Shown here piece by piece: positions 14,401-26,382 of a DNA stretch of 60,000 nt. The translations under genes were made by a program, and so were the position numbers. Below the pieces are notes generated by a model. It was not told where the DNA came from, did not search any database, and saw nothing but the letters and a program-made list of their open reading frames with translations. Position 1 is the stretch's first letter. Each line of letters starts with the position of its first letter. Location: assembly GCF_026151205.1 (NCBI RefSeq), contig NC_087076.1, positions 7,232,902 to 7,292,901 of the forward strand, written 5' to 3'. The DNA is from Bolinopsis microptera. Taxonomy: Eukaryota > Ctenophora > Tentaculata > Lobata > Bolinopsidae.

Positions 14401-16540
14401 GTGATAAAATATGTTGAGGTTCTAGGTAATGAATTATAAAGTGGGAACCGATGTTGTGATGTGAAACACAAAATTAGTGGTGAGTTAGAGTACATGTGAA
14501 GTTGGGGTGAGTTGGTAATTAATACTTTTAGAGTGATGTCTCGACCAGTAAAACTAACACACACACAAACCTACACATTGTAATAAGATCCCCCGGAGAG
14601 GTATGGAACAAACGTGGGACAGGTTTGAAAAATTCAGAACAAATGGGGGTGTCAGTGTGTTTCACAAGCCGACGACTAGTAGGAAGTAACGATATCGGAG
14701 GGGTCTGAAGAACAATGCACACTCACTGTTAATCAGTAATTAATGTCAGGGACAGCGCGCTGCACCCCCCTACCCAGCAGCTCGGGCACGTGACCCTCTA
14801 CCCGCCAATCATATCCGTCTTCAATTCATCAAGCAGGAGCTGGCGAGATTGCATGCAGCACATTCTCAGAGGAGGCAATGTAAAAATACTGTAGAGCGAG
14901 CTGGCTGGCTGGCCCCACCACATCCCCCGTAATTACACTCAGTCACTTCTAATTGAATTTGTAGACGGATTGGTCACGAGATACGCTGCCCAGAGTTCAA
15001 GTGGTTTACCGTGTACAATGTACATAGTGTACTACAAGTACACACTTCAGGGAAAGTTCACGTTACAGAGAGTAGACTACTCGTAGTCTACACTCTAGAC
15101 CAGCCACGATGGCCGGACTAAGTAAACACAAATTTAGAGCATGAACAACGGATTAGAAAACGGACTTAACCAGCACTGCACAGATTGTAAATGCCAGATT
15201 AGATATCAGTTCTCAGCAGCGACGGACGGTCACAGCGGAACTGAGTTCAGACGATCAACTGCCTTCTAAACCTACTAGCAGCTTAACCACTATCATAGTT
15301 CATTCCCGAATTTAATTTGGACACGAAGAAGCGATTAGCAGCGAACAGTTCTACCCCTGTTATAACTGGTACCCTTTATCTGGTTTCGTGAACACGGAAT
15401 TAGTTTGCGTGAAACGAGCACTTAGGGTGAGTAGTTATTGACAGAGTTAACGATGAAAACACGGTAGGTGCACTGAAGGTGGGGAGGTGATACCGAACAG
15501 GGCAAACAATACGGCCAGCAAATCGCACAAATGGGGCCCTCAGATGTGGTAGTGCTAGGGCAATTATAGCATTATAGTACATGATCGATATTTACACACG
15601 ACAATACGGCAATTACTTGATATACAATAATGTCACTTCTTTTGTGTTTCGGTTACATCATCTTTCTCCCCTCAAATGAGCAGAGCAGACCCAAAATTAA
15701 CGTCAATTAGTATCGATTAAACGTTCAGCTATAAACCGCAGCCGTATGTCTGCAAACAGCACAATACTTGATTTAAAATTCATAAAACTCCGAGGTAAAC
15801 GAACAAGTATAGGTATGAGGTACCGCGGATACAAGTCCCTAGTTCAAACAAGGGTGGATATGTTTACATCATCAATTCATTTGATAATGCCTATTTGGAT
15901 AGCTAGGAGCCGTCGTGATGTCACTGCTCTAAAACCCGCTCACAGCTCGCAAACCTCCAACACACCAGCTAATGGAACAAATTAACGGGGGGACACTAGG
16001 CAGTGAAGTATTATTATAAAGTAAAGTAAAGTAAGTTAGATACACGCCATATGCAGGATATCGACGGGCCGTGACATTCCATTTACACGGACCCCGATGA
16101 CACTTCGGATGTACGAGTCTCATTAAAACACTTTTGCATTAAAAACACTTTTAGGAAATGAGGGGCTCCCATTAACTGCGAGGGTGGAAATGTGATGGGG
16201 AGCAAAGGTTAAACCGCCGGCTGTAGAGAGAGAGAGAAATGAGGGGAAGGAGATAAAGGAAGGGGTGAGAAGGAGCATAATTATATCACACATATATTAG
16301 ACCATTTCACATGTTGAAATGATATTCTGAATAAAATGTGAGGGAAGGCGAATGGTCGCCAATAAGAACGGATGGATTGAGACTCGGGGTCTGTTTAAGC
16401 ATTAAGGGCAAAGAGCGGTGAAAGTGAGAGAATGGTGCTGCGGTGATGTGGTTTGCGGTGGCTGAGAACGGTTACAGCTAGACTCAATTTAACTGATGAA
16501 AGTTATGACAGCTACTGACTGTTGTCGGCTCAGTAAATTT
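11470..16540. other. Gene-free stretch
   Basis: No gene is recognised. It contains imperfect CGGCTACTG-type repeats near 12830-12935, a G9 run near 13371-13382 and a near-perfect hairpin at 15067-15096 (listed separately). Open frames are under about 90 codons, without domains. Confidence 0.45.
15067..15096. repeat. Short-loop hairpin
   Basis: Arms GTAGACTAC (15072-15080) and GTAGTCTAC (15083-15091) are perfect complements around a 2-base loop. After one A/A mismatch the stem continues with AGAG and CTCT. No function can be assigned. Confidence 0.6.
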
Positions 16541-16541
16541 T

Positions 16542-16721
16542 GTGACGAATTCAATCATCTGTTGGGTCGTTAACCAATTTTCTGATAAGCGTGTCCTCTT
16601 CAACCCTCTTATCTTAATTTCTCACACGACGAGAAATTTAGCATATTGGAACGTTTCAGAGAAAATCGATAAATTCCTGGCTGACCATTTAGGGACGGAT
16701 TGGAATCCCGAATATTTACAG
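16542..16721 (+). CDS. Possible single exon of an unknown gene
   Basis: An open frame whose last part (about 16640-16721) has protein-like composition, with residues such as WNVSEKIDKFL and TDWNPEYLQ. It stops exactly at a good splice donor, CAG followed by GTACGC at 16722. I find neither a partner exon nor a domain, so this may be chance. If real, the rest of the gene should lie downstream on the plus strand. Confidence 0.2.
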
Positions 16722-17711
16722 GTACGCTGATAAATTGTTATTCAAAGCTATGGCAAAGTAAAAAGAAAGTAAAATTATTATCGTTGAAGTTACTCAGAAA
16801 CCACACCTCAGGTGTTAGGATGATCTGGATTCTGGAGTAATAAGCGTGGGCTCATGTAACTGGAGCCCACACTCTAGGATTGGTCAGCCACAATTTCGCA
16901 CACAATTTGAAACAAAGTAAGCGAAAATGAGGTATCAAGAAACTAATTAGAGAGGGCAGGTAGAGAGATTAGTGTCCCTGACCTGGCCAGCACTTCTGTC
17001 CCCTTGTGTGTCCTGAACAAGGAGACACAGCTGCTGACAAATACAATACAAACTACGGTAACGAGCCTAAATACAGTGGCAACAAAGACAGTGGGAGAGT
17101 AAACAGGTAAATAGAGAGGAGACAGAACAATGAAACTAACCAGTCAGTTGAGGCATCCTGGTGCGCGTCAGAGAGCTCGCTTCAGGGTCACTTCAGGAGT
17201 CTTGGTTCATGAGAGCTAGCTAGGGGGAATTACAACTGTGGTTATACATGAATGTTGAGAAATGAGAACTGTAGTTATAACGGTGACAATACTGCGAGAG
17301 AATGAGGGATTGAATAATGGTTGGCGAGCATTTGCAGCAACTAATGGATCGTTACAGTTGCTTTAGTTTCCGATGAATGGTGGCCCGCTATATTTAGCAG
17401 CTCAGCCATTGGGAGTGTGGAAGTTCGATGAATAACGGCAACTAAATATACGCTGCATGCTTCATGGTGTTGGTATCATTGTTAGTTAATAATAAAGGCT
17501 AGACGGTTAATCATCATTACTCATATCGTATTATTGGTATCATTGTCAAGCGCCTGTCCGATATATATCAGATATATATCAGATATATATCAGAAGATAA
17601 CAGAAATTGTTTTTAATCAAATCACAATATATCAACTTTTCCAAGCAGAATTTATGATCGTGTTTGTCAAGACTTAATAAGGACCATATTGACTGTTGTA
17701 ATGAATTAGAA

Positions 17712-17787
17712 CAGTCCTAACAGAAATATTTTCCTTACAGAAATATTTTCCCTACAGAAATATTGTCCTAACAGAAATATTGTCCTT
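17712..17787. repeat. Four short AT-rich tandem units
   Basis: Units built on ACAGAAATATT followed by TTCC or GTCC and TTA or CTA repeat at about 19-bp spacing. The AGATATATATC triplet at about 17557-17594 lies just upstream. Both are simple tandem repeats. Confidence 0.6.
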
Positions 17788-18163
17788 ATATTAATGAGGG
17801 TCAATAACATCTTGTGATTTAAAAGTTGAATAGAATAGATGTTGCATATATATCGTGGATTTATAAATAAATTAATAAACACGGAACGGATCAGAACATG
17901 GTTCACGTGCAATTTTTATGAGCGCGCAATTAATATCATATCATTCACATAAACCACGCGGTACGTTGTAAGAGATTAAAACTTTTTATACAGCATTGTC
18001 ACCGCGCCCTCCAACATTAAGGTCTAGAAAACTTCAATTCTTTTTGTGTTTGGAGTGATATTTAACCTTAATTGGTGCATAAAAATTCGTCCAAACTTGC
18101 ACTGATTATTAGCCTTAGTTCTTACTGTCTGGAGAACTTGAAGAAAATCGTATTGTAGGATCT

Positions 18164-18385
18164 CAAGATAATCCACTTTCGTAAAATATTGTTCCGTGGA
18201 ACGAATGGGACGGAATGTCAAACTCCTTTAAAGTAGTTTGTGTATCCACAGGAATTGGAAACCTTTTAAAGGATGACACATAATATTAATGGAAAGAAAA
18301 TCGTGCATTCAGATTTTGATAAACTTAACTTAGACTCAAATATTCCCTGGAACAAATGGAACGGAAAATCCAACTCCTTACAAGA
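18164..18385. repeat. Imperfect direct duplication
   Basis: The stretch around 18188-18232 (CCGTGGAACGAATGGGACGG and on to AACTCCTT) is repeated with changes around 18338-18380 (CCTGGAACAAATGGAACGG and on to AACTCCTT). The similar part is about 40 bp. This looks like an old local duplication or two remnants of one repeat family. Confidence 0.5.
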
Positions 18386-18440
18386 TCTCGTACGACAAAC
18401 CGATACGGAAGAGTCAGAGGACGGCTCGTGGGAGCTGGCA

Positions 18441-18500
18441 TGGCAGTTTTGTTGGGTGTCCGACCGACTGGGGGAGGGGGGCTTGGGGGCCGCCCCAAGC

Positions 18501-18535
<35 letters not shown>

Positions 18536-18540
18536 CTGCC
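18441..18540. mobile_element. Possible MITE with poly-C interior
   Basis: The ends GGCAGTTTTG (left) and CTAAACTGCC (right) are inverted complements with one mismatch. The interior is a G-rich to C-rich inverted stretch ending in a C run of about 29 bases. The layout resembles the better-supported element at 50255-50409. No flanking duplication is seen, so borders and family are uncertain. Proline-rich frames read across it come from the C run. Confidence 0.35.
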
Positions 18541-18602
18541 GATGTCTATTCACCGATGACTGCATACAATACCATTACCATAGCAGAGAGTTAATTAATT
18601 AA

Positions 18603-21600
18603 TTAAATTATTCCAACGTACATTACAGTTACAAACAGGCCACAGTGCCTCATGTACGTAATGTGTCACAGGCGACAGCAAATAAACAAAAACAAAAACT
18701 TATAACATGAGTGAAACAGGACACACACGTGTACGATCTCAGCCGCGCAGTATCATAACAGTTCAGATTGCAAGGTGTCCTGACAACCAAATCATATACT
18801 GGACAACCAAATGATATAGATTACCTGTAGTGGGTGCTTTGTACCGTTTACAATTAACTATGTGTTAAAACTGCGCGTCTAAGTTGTCCAAACGAGGATT
18901 GGACACCCTACAACACAAAATTTCACAAAGATCATGCCTGCGCTTACATTCGAACGTTTGAATGAATAGAGGTTTATATTGCGGTTAGATATTTCCGAAT
19001 ACCATTACTAATCACTATTTCTATTTTCAAGCACCAGCCACTAGATAATAATTTTAGGGCGGACGCCTGGAAGAGTTGACTTTGTAAATCGATAACCAGG
19101 ACAAGTTATAACATATAAAATAGAGAAAATATTGATTGTATGGGTTTTTAAGTGAATGGCCTAGATTGACAATTCGTGGTTGGGCATGTTTTAACATGTT
19201 TGGGTGTGCAGTGCACCAAAACTTGGCAACAATCAATATAGATAACTCTCCACTTATCTTACATTCGGAGGGCTCGGCTAATTAATCTAATTAACGACCG
19301 TGGGATCATGATGTGATCAAAGTGGTAATTACGTACCGTACAGAAAGGAGAACTTGTTGGGAACTGACAACTTTAGATTATTGAGGATCCTGCTCCTGTG
19401 ACTACTTTTAATCACGAGCTAACAACTATTGGGCTATTGAGTATTGGGCTGTCTATACACGAATATATACATTTTGTGGCGTGAAACAAAGTAAGAAACA
19501 GAAGTTTTGAAGAAGACGGCGAAGACAATGTCCGGTTCTTCAGCCTTCTCTCTCTCTTTTTCTAGGTGGCTGAGCTCTAAACCTATACTTTGATACATAC
19601 TGTGAGTAACCATTTGAATTGACAGCGGCTAAGTTATAAAACCTCCTAAGAGAAATCAACCCCATAAACTAATCTAACTATATTGACATTGATCAAGTTC
19701 TTTTTACGACACGCGACCTACAAGAGGATTCAGGACAAACAGTCACTTATAATAAAATACTTACCAAGCTGTTTAAAGGCTATACTTGATACTGCCGTCC
19801 AGTTGCGTTCCCAGCCCAAGCTACAGTCCAGTAACTTTAAAGTAAGTTATTAAATTATTCACTGTTATCCAACAAACTCGCGGCAATGTTTTATATTTGG
19901 CGTTGGAGATTTCAATGCCGCATTAACGTATTTAATTTGATATATTAGGCCTCTTTAAAATTGAACCAAGCATCACGGCAATCATGTAAAACAGTTTGCG
20001 ACTGACATGGACTAAGGCTATACCAGGGTTACCATTCGTTACCCTTCATCCATCTCGCAACAAGCTAGATGCTAAATGATTTTCCAGCCGGCAAAAAATA
20101 AAACAGATAAGAGAACGATAAAGAGGACAATATATCCTGCCTTTTGGTGTTATAAACCATGTTCTATATTTCCAGCGTTCGTGTCCTTCTAAGTTATACG
20201 TTGTGGTTCACTGGAAGACAGTTAAAAAGTAATGGAACGGAAGAAAAGTAATAAAATTATGGAACGAGGACAAAATGTAGATACATTAATACAGTTAACA
20301 TCAGCTCAACATTCAACATAGGGAAATATTAATCTAATATAAGCAGACAAATAGAGGGAAGAGTGACCTGTAGACTATAAAGATTAACGACATTGTGGCC
20401 CACAAAAGGTGTACAGTAAACATTTCACCAGCTGCTACCTTTTCAGAAGTAAGCCACATCACAGAGTGTGCAGTGGTCATATCTTCTTATAAAATATAAT
20501 TCATTTTGAGCGAAGAAAAGATCGCTAGACTTGGGATCTGGAATTTCTATTTCAAAACTGACAGTTCAAATGTTGAAAGCTACTTTGGAAGCGTATCTTT
20601 AGTAAAGTGAGCACGAACTTTATACAGCACAATGATACAGCACAGTGATACTACACAGTGACACCAACTGCAGGCTAAAATATCTGATTAGAACTTTGCG
20701 TCAAGTTACATAACATGAGCAGCACAACATTTTAGGACCACTAGAATTCAAGAATGGAAGTTATTCAATTAGGAATGGGAGCCAATCTGTACTTCAATAG
20801 AGATTAAAAGCGGGTATCTGTCATTATCAATAAGGTTCGTATATTTCACATAAGAATAAATGCGGCGGCAACACAGAACACCGTGAGACGCAGCTGCTCT
20901 AAAAGACTAAATATATTAGAAATTACGTAAGGTATTGAGTTACTTTAAAATAACTGCACTGACTGAGATAAAAAAGAGTAGTTCTAGATCTCCTGAGTTC
21001 TCAATGGAATTACGTGCCACATTATTTCCTAGAAAATTAGTCAGTGAGCACAGAGATTGGGCCGAGTGGAATCATAACTAAAATGTAATCTAGACTAATC
21101 TGGCACAGTCAGAGCCACAAATTTTACATTAGTCGCACTCTAAAGGGTACACTTTCATTGTACCCATTATAAGTTATATAAATATATATTATAAGAGGTT
21201 GTGATAACTACACGGTACACGGTCACGTGGCACTTTATTCTGAGTGATGATGAAACAAAGTGTTATAACGATAAAAGATCTTAAAAGCTGTATTTTACTC
21301 GAGGATGAAGTATACAGGTTCGTAACAAACAGTATCCACTTGTCGTGAATGCGGCATATATCTTATCAATTAGTTTCTTAAATCTTAAAAGACTACAAAA
21401 GAAAATTACTGTAAAGTGATTTCAATGAAAACTACAAAATATTATACAAAATCGTCACTAATTCAATCATTAATTATTGCTTAAAATTTGTACATGGGTA
21501 ATTCGATTACAAAATGTATATGGAACAAAATTAAAAGAACTGACTCCCAAGAAAATTTAAAATATTATGTGATTCAAAGTCAAATCATTTAATAACGACG

Positions 21601-22015
21601 TATTTAACGTATCAGATGAGTAGACTTCAAAATGAGCTACACACAAACTTTAAATAAAACATGAACACTTTGCTATCAATTAATGATCGAACTCGGAAGT
21701 CGGAATCGCCACTAATAATTTGAGCCAATTTACAGCAACGAGATTAATAGCAAAGCCAACAAAGCTATGATAAAGTGAATGCGTCAAGTTTTATAATCTT
21801 ATTGAACCAATCGAAGAAATTCTCACGCAAACACTAAGATTTATACTACTGCAGAACATATTCATGTTTAACATGCTGTTGGATATAAGACAGAGGAGTA
21901 ATTTCTACAAGCATAACAAAAGATATTATACAAAATTAACAATTGCCATTAAATACTATACACGTTCACTTAATTCCAAGTTCCAACCCTTTTATGACAA
22001 TGACGACAAGGATCG
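18603..22015. other. Gene-free stretch
   Basis: No gene, RNA gene or complete mobile element recognised. AT-rich. Part of 21.2-22.0 kb is probably the 3' untranslated or downstream region of the minus-strand gene that ends at 22016. Confidence 0.4.
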
Positions 22016-24628
22016 TTACTCAGAAGCAGTTGTACCGTCAGTGGCGAGCAATGCAAACTTGTCATAGAGCTTCCTCAGCAGCACATTCTTCAGAAAATCA
22101 AACAAGTGTTCGGAGTCATGGGGCAACTCGTTCACTGTACCCCAGGTTACATTTGACTGAACAAGAAGTCTCTTTCGATCAGGATCTATCACATCTGCTA
22201 AATGATGACATTTGTGATAACCTTTAAAGAACAGAGGTCTTGCTTCCAAATCTTCGGGAGCAGATAGAGAAAAAGCTAGCACACTTTTGGACGAATCGCC
22301 ATAAACCACAAGAAACGTTCCCCAAACAGCACAGCTGATTGTTCCTCCTTGCAGACACGATGTGTTCTTCTTGCTCATGTACTTTGCATTGTCCGCGCTG
22401 AGATGAGACAGATCCAGAGTGGTTCTAATTATGCTGGAGGTTGCTGTTGAGACTATCAGCACGGATTTGTCTATTTTAATGAAGAGATAAGCAGACTTGG
22501 TAAGGCAGTGTGGTGGAGAAATACAGAATGCAAATGTATCACTGTTTTCTTTTAACAACTGAGCTTGTTCAGCGGTAAGAGGCATCTTTATCTTATTTTT
22601 AAGGAACACAAGTCCGTGAGTATTCAGTAAAATGATAGAAAGATATGGTTGCACCCCGTATAAAGGGTTCAGGAAAATAAAGCAGTAAGCAACAATAGAT
22701 CTGCAAGGAGAAACAGATACACCTAATAGTTGAGATGGTTTGCAATTCTTTAACTTAAACATCTGCGACTTCATTGCCACCAGAGACCGTCCTATGACCT
22801 TGTTCACAACCACAGTTCCCATTACTTCCAATTCATAGGACAAATTTACTGACTTAACATACGTTCTTTCGATCAGACCACTTTCAGTATTTTCCCGAGA
22901 ACTGGTAGCTTTTTTGCCGTAACCTATTTTGATAAACTCATTCTCAGCTATTTTGGCAGCCTGCATAACTTCTTGTCGCGTCTTCCCACCCTTCGCATTA
23001 TAATGACTAACTAATCCTTTAACTAGTCTCAAGTAGTCCAAATCGTTCCCTTGTACTAGGTATTTTTTGGGGATGACATAACCATACGCATCGAAACAAT
23101 CATGTGAATATTCCCACTCAATGATACAACAACGCTCATCGAACGAGTAGAACATGTACTCATCTTTAAATACGATTTGCAGAATCTTAGCATCGTGCCC
23201 TTTGCAGATGTCTAGTTTTGCACCGTTGTCCGCTATGTTGGTAATATCATTAAACTTTTGTATGCCATCTGGAAGAAGGACAATGTCGTCCACATTGAAG
23301 CAAACCCTCAGAATCTCATAGTTCTGGCATACAACTAGGAATACAGGCTGATCACCACTGATTGTGTAAATGGGAGCTGGAAAAACTTGCACTGGAAAAT
23401 GGCGTACACTATTATCTGAGTCAGCTTGGGCAAAAGATCCTTGGGAAAGCCGTAAGTCGACACCATCAAAACTACTTTTAAGTTCCAAGACGTTTCTTGA
23501 GGTTGCGAGCCTGGACGATTTCTTAGCAGTAGTTGGTTCAGCTTTTGTATTGCTGCCAAAAAAATGAAACACAAAAACTTTTCCATAAGATGATGTTGCA
23601 ATAATTTCCTGTTCATTATCCAGCCAAGAAATATGAATGCAATCACCAAAGGCAACTTCAATATATATTTTACCAACCAAAGAATTGTCGTCACATCGTA
23701 AAACTAAGATGTAGTTTTTCATAGATATTGCTGCATATTTCATTGAGTTTGAGATAGTTGATGCTAGGATAGCACTGCTAAGAGGCAATTCCATTGGTTC
23801 ACCTGCAATGTGCTTCCACAACCAAATCTCTGCCGAAAGATACTTTTCAAACTCAACAGGTAAATACATTCTCTCAAGACGTTGAATGTCAATGATTCTC
23901 AACGCTGATAAAACTTGTCCATCAAACTGTAATTCACTATCCTGTTGAGACGCAACTCCATCATCAGCCACCTGATGTTCAATAATACTACTTAAATGCA
24001 GCCTATGAAAGAATCGGTCGTCCTTTCTCTTGTTCCTCTCCATACATATCTCCGACATTAAATTCTTGCAAATTTCTAGTTCATTCTGAACATGACCAGT
24101 CTGATTATTAAGTTTATTGACTTGAATTATTGATTGAAGAATGAGTGAAGATGCAAGGGAACCAGAAATGTCCATGTCACCAACACATTGCTTCACGATG
24201 AGTTTTATTTCTTTTTGAGTCACCTCTTTCCATAGTACCTCAAACATTTCAGTCACTACAGACTGTTTAATTGATTTTGAAATTAGTTTCTCCACCAAAG
24301 TCTCATAGTCTTTAGATATTGCAGTGTAATACATCAACTTTTGTCTGTTAGGTCTAGAAACTTCAACTTCCCGTACAGCATCGTACACTAGGCCAACTAA
24401 CAAGTTCTTTATCCAAGATGAGGCAAAGGACTGCACATTGTCTACAGGCGGAGGAGTGGGGGGCTGAGCAGTTTGTAAAAATGGCTTAATCATAATTCTA
24501 TTTGACAACTTTCTGTGTCTTTCAATCAGATCCATTCGTTGAGTCATGAGTAATTCTCGCTGTTGTCGAAGTTGATCCATAGTAAAATTGGAATCCAGAG
24601 AAAGAACATCTATTGAGTTGCTGTCCAT
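22016..24628 (-). CDS. WD40-like beta-propeller protein, about 870 residues
   Basis: A long single open frame on the minus strand. The first true ATG is at 24628 (MDSNSIDVLS). A splice-acceptor-like TTTATCCAG lies 6 bases upstream, so a 5' UTR intron or upstream exon is possible. Residues 1-45 are charged and helix-prone (QQRELLMTQRMDLIERHRKL), then comes a proline patch (PPTPPP). Two stretches read like WD40 blades: one around ISWLDNEQEIIATSSYGKVF, the other around GHDAKILQIVF ending CCIIEWEY. Strand-rich sequence continues to near the C-terminus. I do not recognise the orthologue; a WD-repeat ciliary or scaffold protein is a guess. No signal peptide or membrane segment is obvious. No internal stops or frameshifts, so it is probably functional. 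Confidence 0.75.
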   Translation of the reverse strand: MDSNSIDVLSLDSNFTMDQLRQQRELLMTQRMDLIERHRKLSNRIMIKPFLQTAQPPTPPPVDNVQSFASSWIKNLLVGLVYDAVREVEVSRPNRQKLMYYTAISKDYETLVEKLISKSIKQSVVTEMFEVLWKEVTQKEIKLIVKQCVGDMDISGSLASSLILQSIIQVNKLNNQTGHVQNELEICKNLMSEICMERNKRKDDRFFHRLHLSSIIEHQVADDGVASQQDSELQFDGQVLSALRIIDIQRLERMYLPVEFEKYLSAEIWLWKHIAGEPMELPLSSAILASTISNSMKYAAISMKNYILVLRCDDNSLVGKIYIEVAFGDCIHISWLDNEQEIIATSSYGKVFVFHFFGSNTKAEPTTAKKSSRLATSRNVLELKSSFDGVDLRLSQGSFAQADSDNSVRHFPVQVFPAPIYTISGDQPVFLVVCQNYEILRVCFNVDDIVLLPDGIQKFNDITNIADNGAKLDICKGHDAKILQIVFKDEYMFYSFDERCCIIEWEYSHDCFDAYGYVIPKKYLVQGNDLDYLRLVKGLVSHYNAKGGKTRQEVMQAAKIAENEFIKIGYGKKATSSRENTESGLIERTYVKSVNLSYELEVMGTVVVNKVIGRSLVAMKSQMFKLKNCKPSQLLGVSVSPCRSIVAYCFIFLNPLYGVQPYLSIILLNTHGLVFLKNKIKMPLTAEQAQLLKENSDTFAFCISPPHCLTKSAYLFIKIDKSVLIVSTATSSIIRTTLDLSHLSADNAKYMSKKNTSCLQGGTISCAVWGTFLVVYGDSSKSVLAFSLSAPEDLEARPLFFKGYHKCHHLADVIDPDRKRLLVQSNVTWGTVNELPHDSEHLFDFLKNVLLRKLYDKFALLATDGTTASE

Positions 24629-26382
24629 CAACTCCTGGATAAAGGCATATAATCAGTTAGACAATTCGATATACCAGTTTTGGATAATAATCATAACTTT
24701 TGACAAACGATAAAATTTACAACACTAAATTGGAATATCCCTGAATTAAATATGTTTAGTTGAGCAAAATTTCCATCTTTCATTATATCATATCTCTCAG
24801 TTCTCACCCCTTTTGCTGTAGCCGAAGTTGATCTATTGGATGCATTTGAAAATTATGATCAAGAGAAAGAAATTACTTAGAATTTGTACCTAATTTTCAC
24901 GTTTTCCATAATCTACTCTAATCTCACAACTAAAGATAATTGGAAATAATTACATTAATTTGGGACCAGCATACACAATTTATGAGTCCTTCATACCAGC
25001 AATATTGGATAGGTCATACTGTACAGAGACCTGAGAAATGAGAATACTCTGACAGCTACAATTATTAATATCAAGTAACATCATATCTAACGGAATCAAC
25101 CTTCAATGAATACCCAGATTTCTATGATTGTAGAAATTATGGCTCGGTTATGTTTTAAAGGCTCAGATTCAAAAATCAGGAATGAAGTTAATTGAGGAAA
25201 AGAAAGATAATGTCACAAAAGAGATGAATGAATCACAACAATTTCAATTAGACCTAATGTCAGAAAAAGTGGCAAGTTCGTGGTTTTCATCACTCCCTCT
25301 AAAATCATTTGGATTTTTTCTCAAAAACACGTAGAAGTGATGATAAAAAAAGTTGAGGTGGTTAGGCCTCTAAAATTTAAATACATAAACATATTATACT
25401 TATACTTGTCTTCTTGTTTGAGATTTAAATAACGTTATTGCATATTGTGATATTACAAATTTGATTTCGAATGTTCAAACCCTTACTTGCTCGGGTATAT
25501 CTTCAAAAGTAAAAGGGATAGCTACTTCAGGATTTTTGCAAAATGCCCGTCATATGACAATAGTATTTCCTCCAGGAGTAACATTGGGGACATTAAAGGG
25601 TACGGTAGAGCATGATTTCGTGAATTGGGTCGATACTTGACACATCTATGGTGTGATTCTTTAACTGCTGTGATTATTTAACTGCTAGAGCTCAAGCTTC
25701 TTTAATCTTTATAACACAGACAGAGTATGTAACTATTTCTTTGCTCCATAGAACGACAGTATAATGCATAATATTTATTTGAGCAGTGAGCTACTAGTTC
25801 ACTAATGGTATTGGGACAGCTCTGTAGTATTAACCCCAGGCAAAGACCTGCAGTGTATTTGCCCCATTCACCCGGCCTCATAATATGGCCAAGTCAACTG
25901 GGGATCTAACCCTTTTTAGTGAGTGGGCTAACCTTTACTAATGGTATTGTAATAAAGAAAAGCCTCAGGTTGAAAAGTGATCTGTTGCAGCAGGATCAGG
26001 GAAGCAATGGTCATATGCTCTTGGTTGCTCAACGGTTACCTCCTGCAGGACCCATTCTATACCGTCTAATATCTATCCTGTCCCTCAAATGTCAGGCTGC
26101 TTTTAAGAAATTTTGTCTGTGAATGATCTGTCATATAAGATTTTATACAAAACTTGCTACCATAATATTCAATTAAAAGATTTCGTCGCAATTTTATTTT
26201 GATACATGGTGCCCATTAGGTCAGTGTGCAATCTTATGGGCATATAACAAAGCCATTTTCCTTTTTTAAGACGACGTGTCACTTTGCAGATCATTATAAT
26301 TAACTGATATATTTGCAAGACTTATCGATGAAAATAAATAACTGTGCAAAAGTTTTAAAAAACATCTTTATTTTTAGATTAC
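24629..26382. other. Divergent intergenic region
   Basis: This 1.75-kb stretch separates the minus-strand WD40-like gene from the plus-strand four-repeat gene, so it should contain both promoters and 5' UTRs. A TTTATTTTTAG acceptor-like sequence sits 5 bases before the ATG at 26383, and a TTTATCCAG acceptor-like sequence just upstream of the opposite ATG. Both genes may therefore have 5' UTR introns here. Around 24820 a stretch resembles part of the neighbouring coding start (GAAGTTGATC shared). Otherwise I see nothing specific. Confidence 0.45.

Larger units (their letters stand above)
16731..18430. other. Gene-free stretch with short AT-rich repeats
   Basis: No gene is recognised. It holds three AGATATATATC units at about 17557-17594, four roughly 19-bp units around ACAGAAATATT at about 17712-17787, and the first half of an imperfect duplication listed at 18164. 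Confidence 0.5.

Noticed and set aside
18433-18548. Target-site duplication around the poly-C MITE
   Set aside because: Neither 8 nor 9 flanking bases match on the two sides, so only the inverted ends are reported.
18273-18602. Proline-rich and glycine-rich frames on both strands
   Set aside because: They arise from the poly-C/poly-G core of a MITE-like element.
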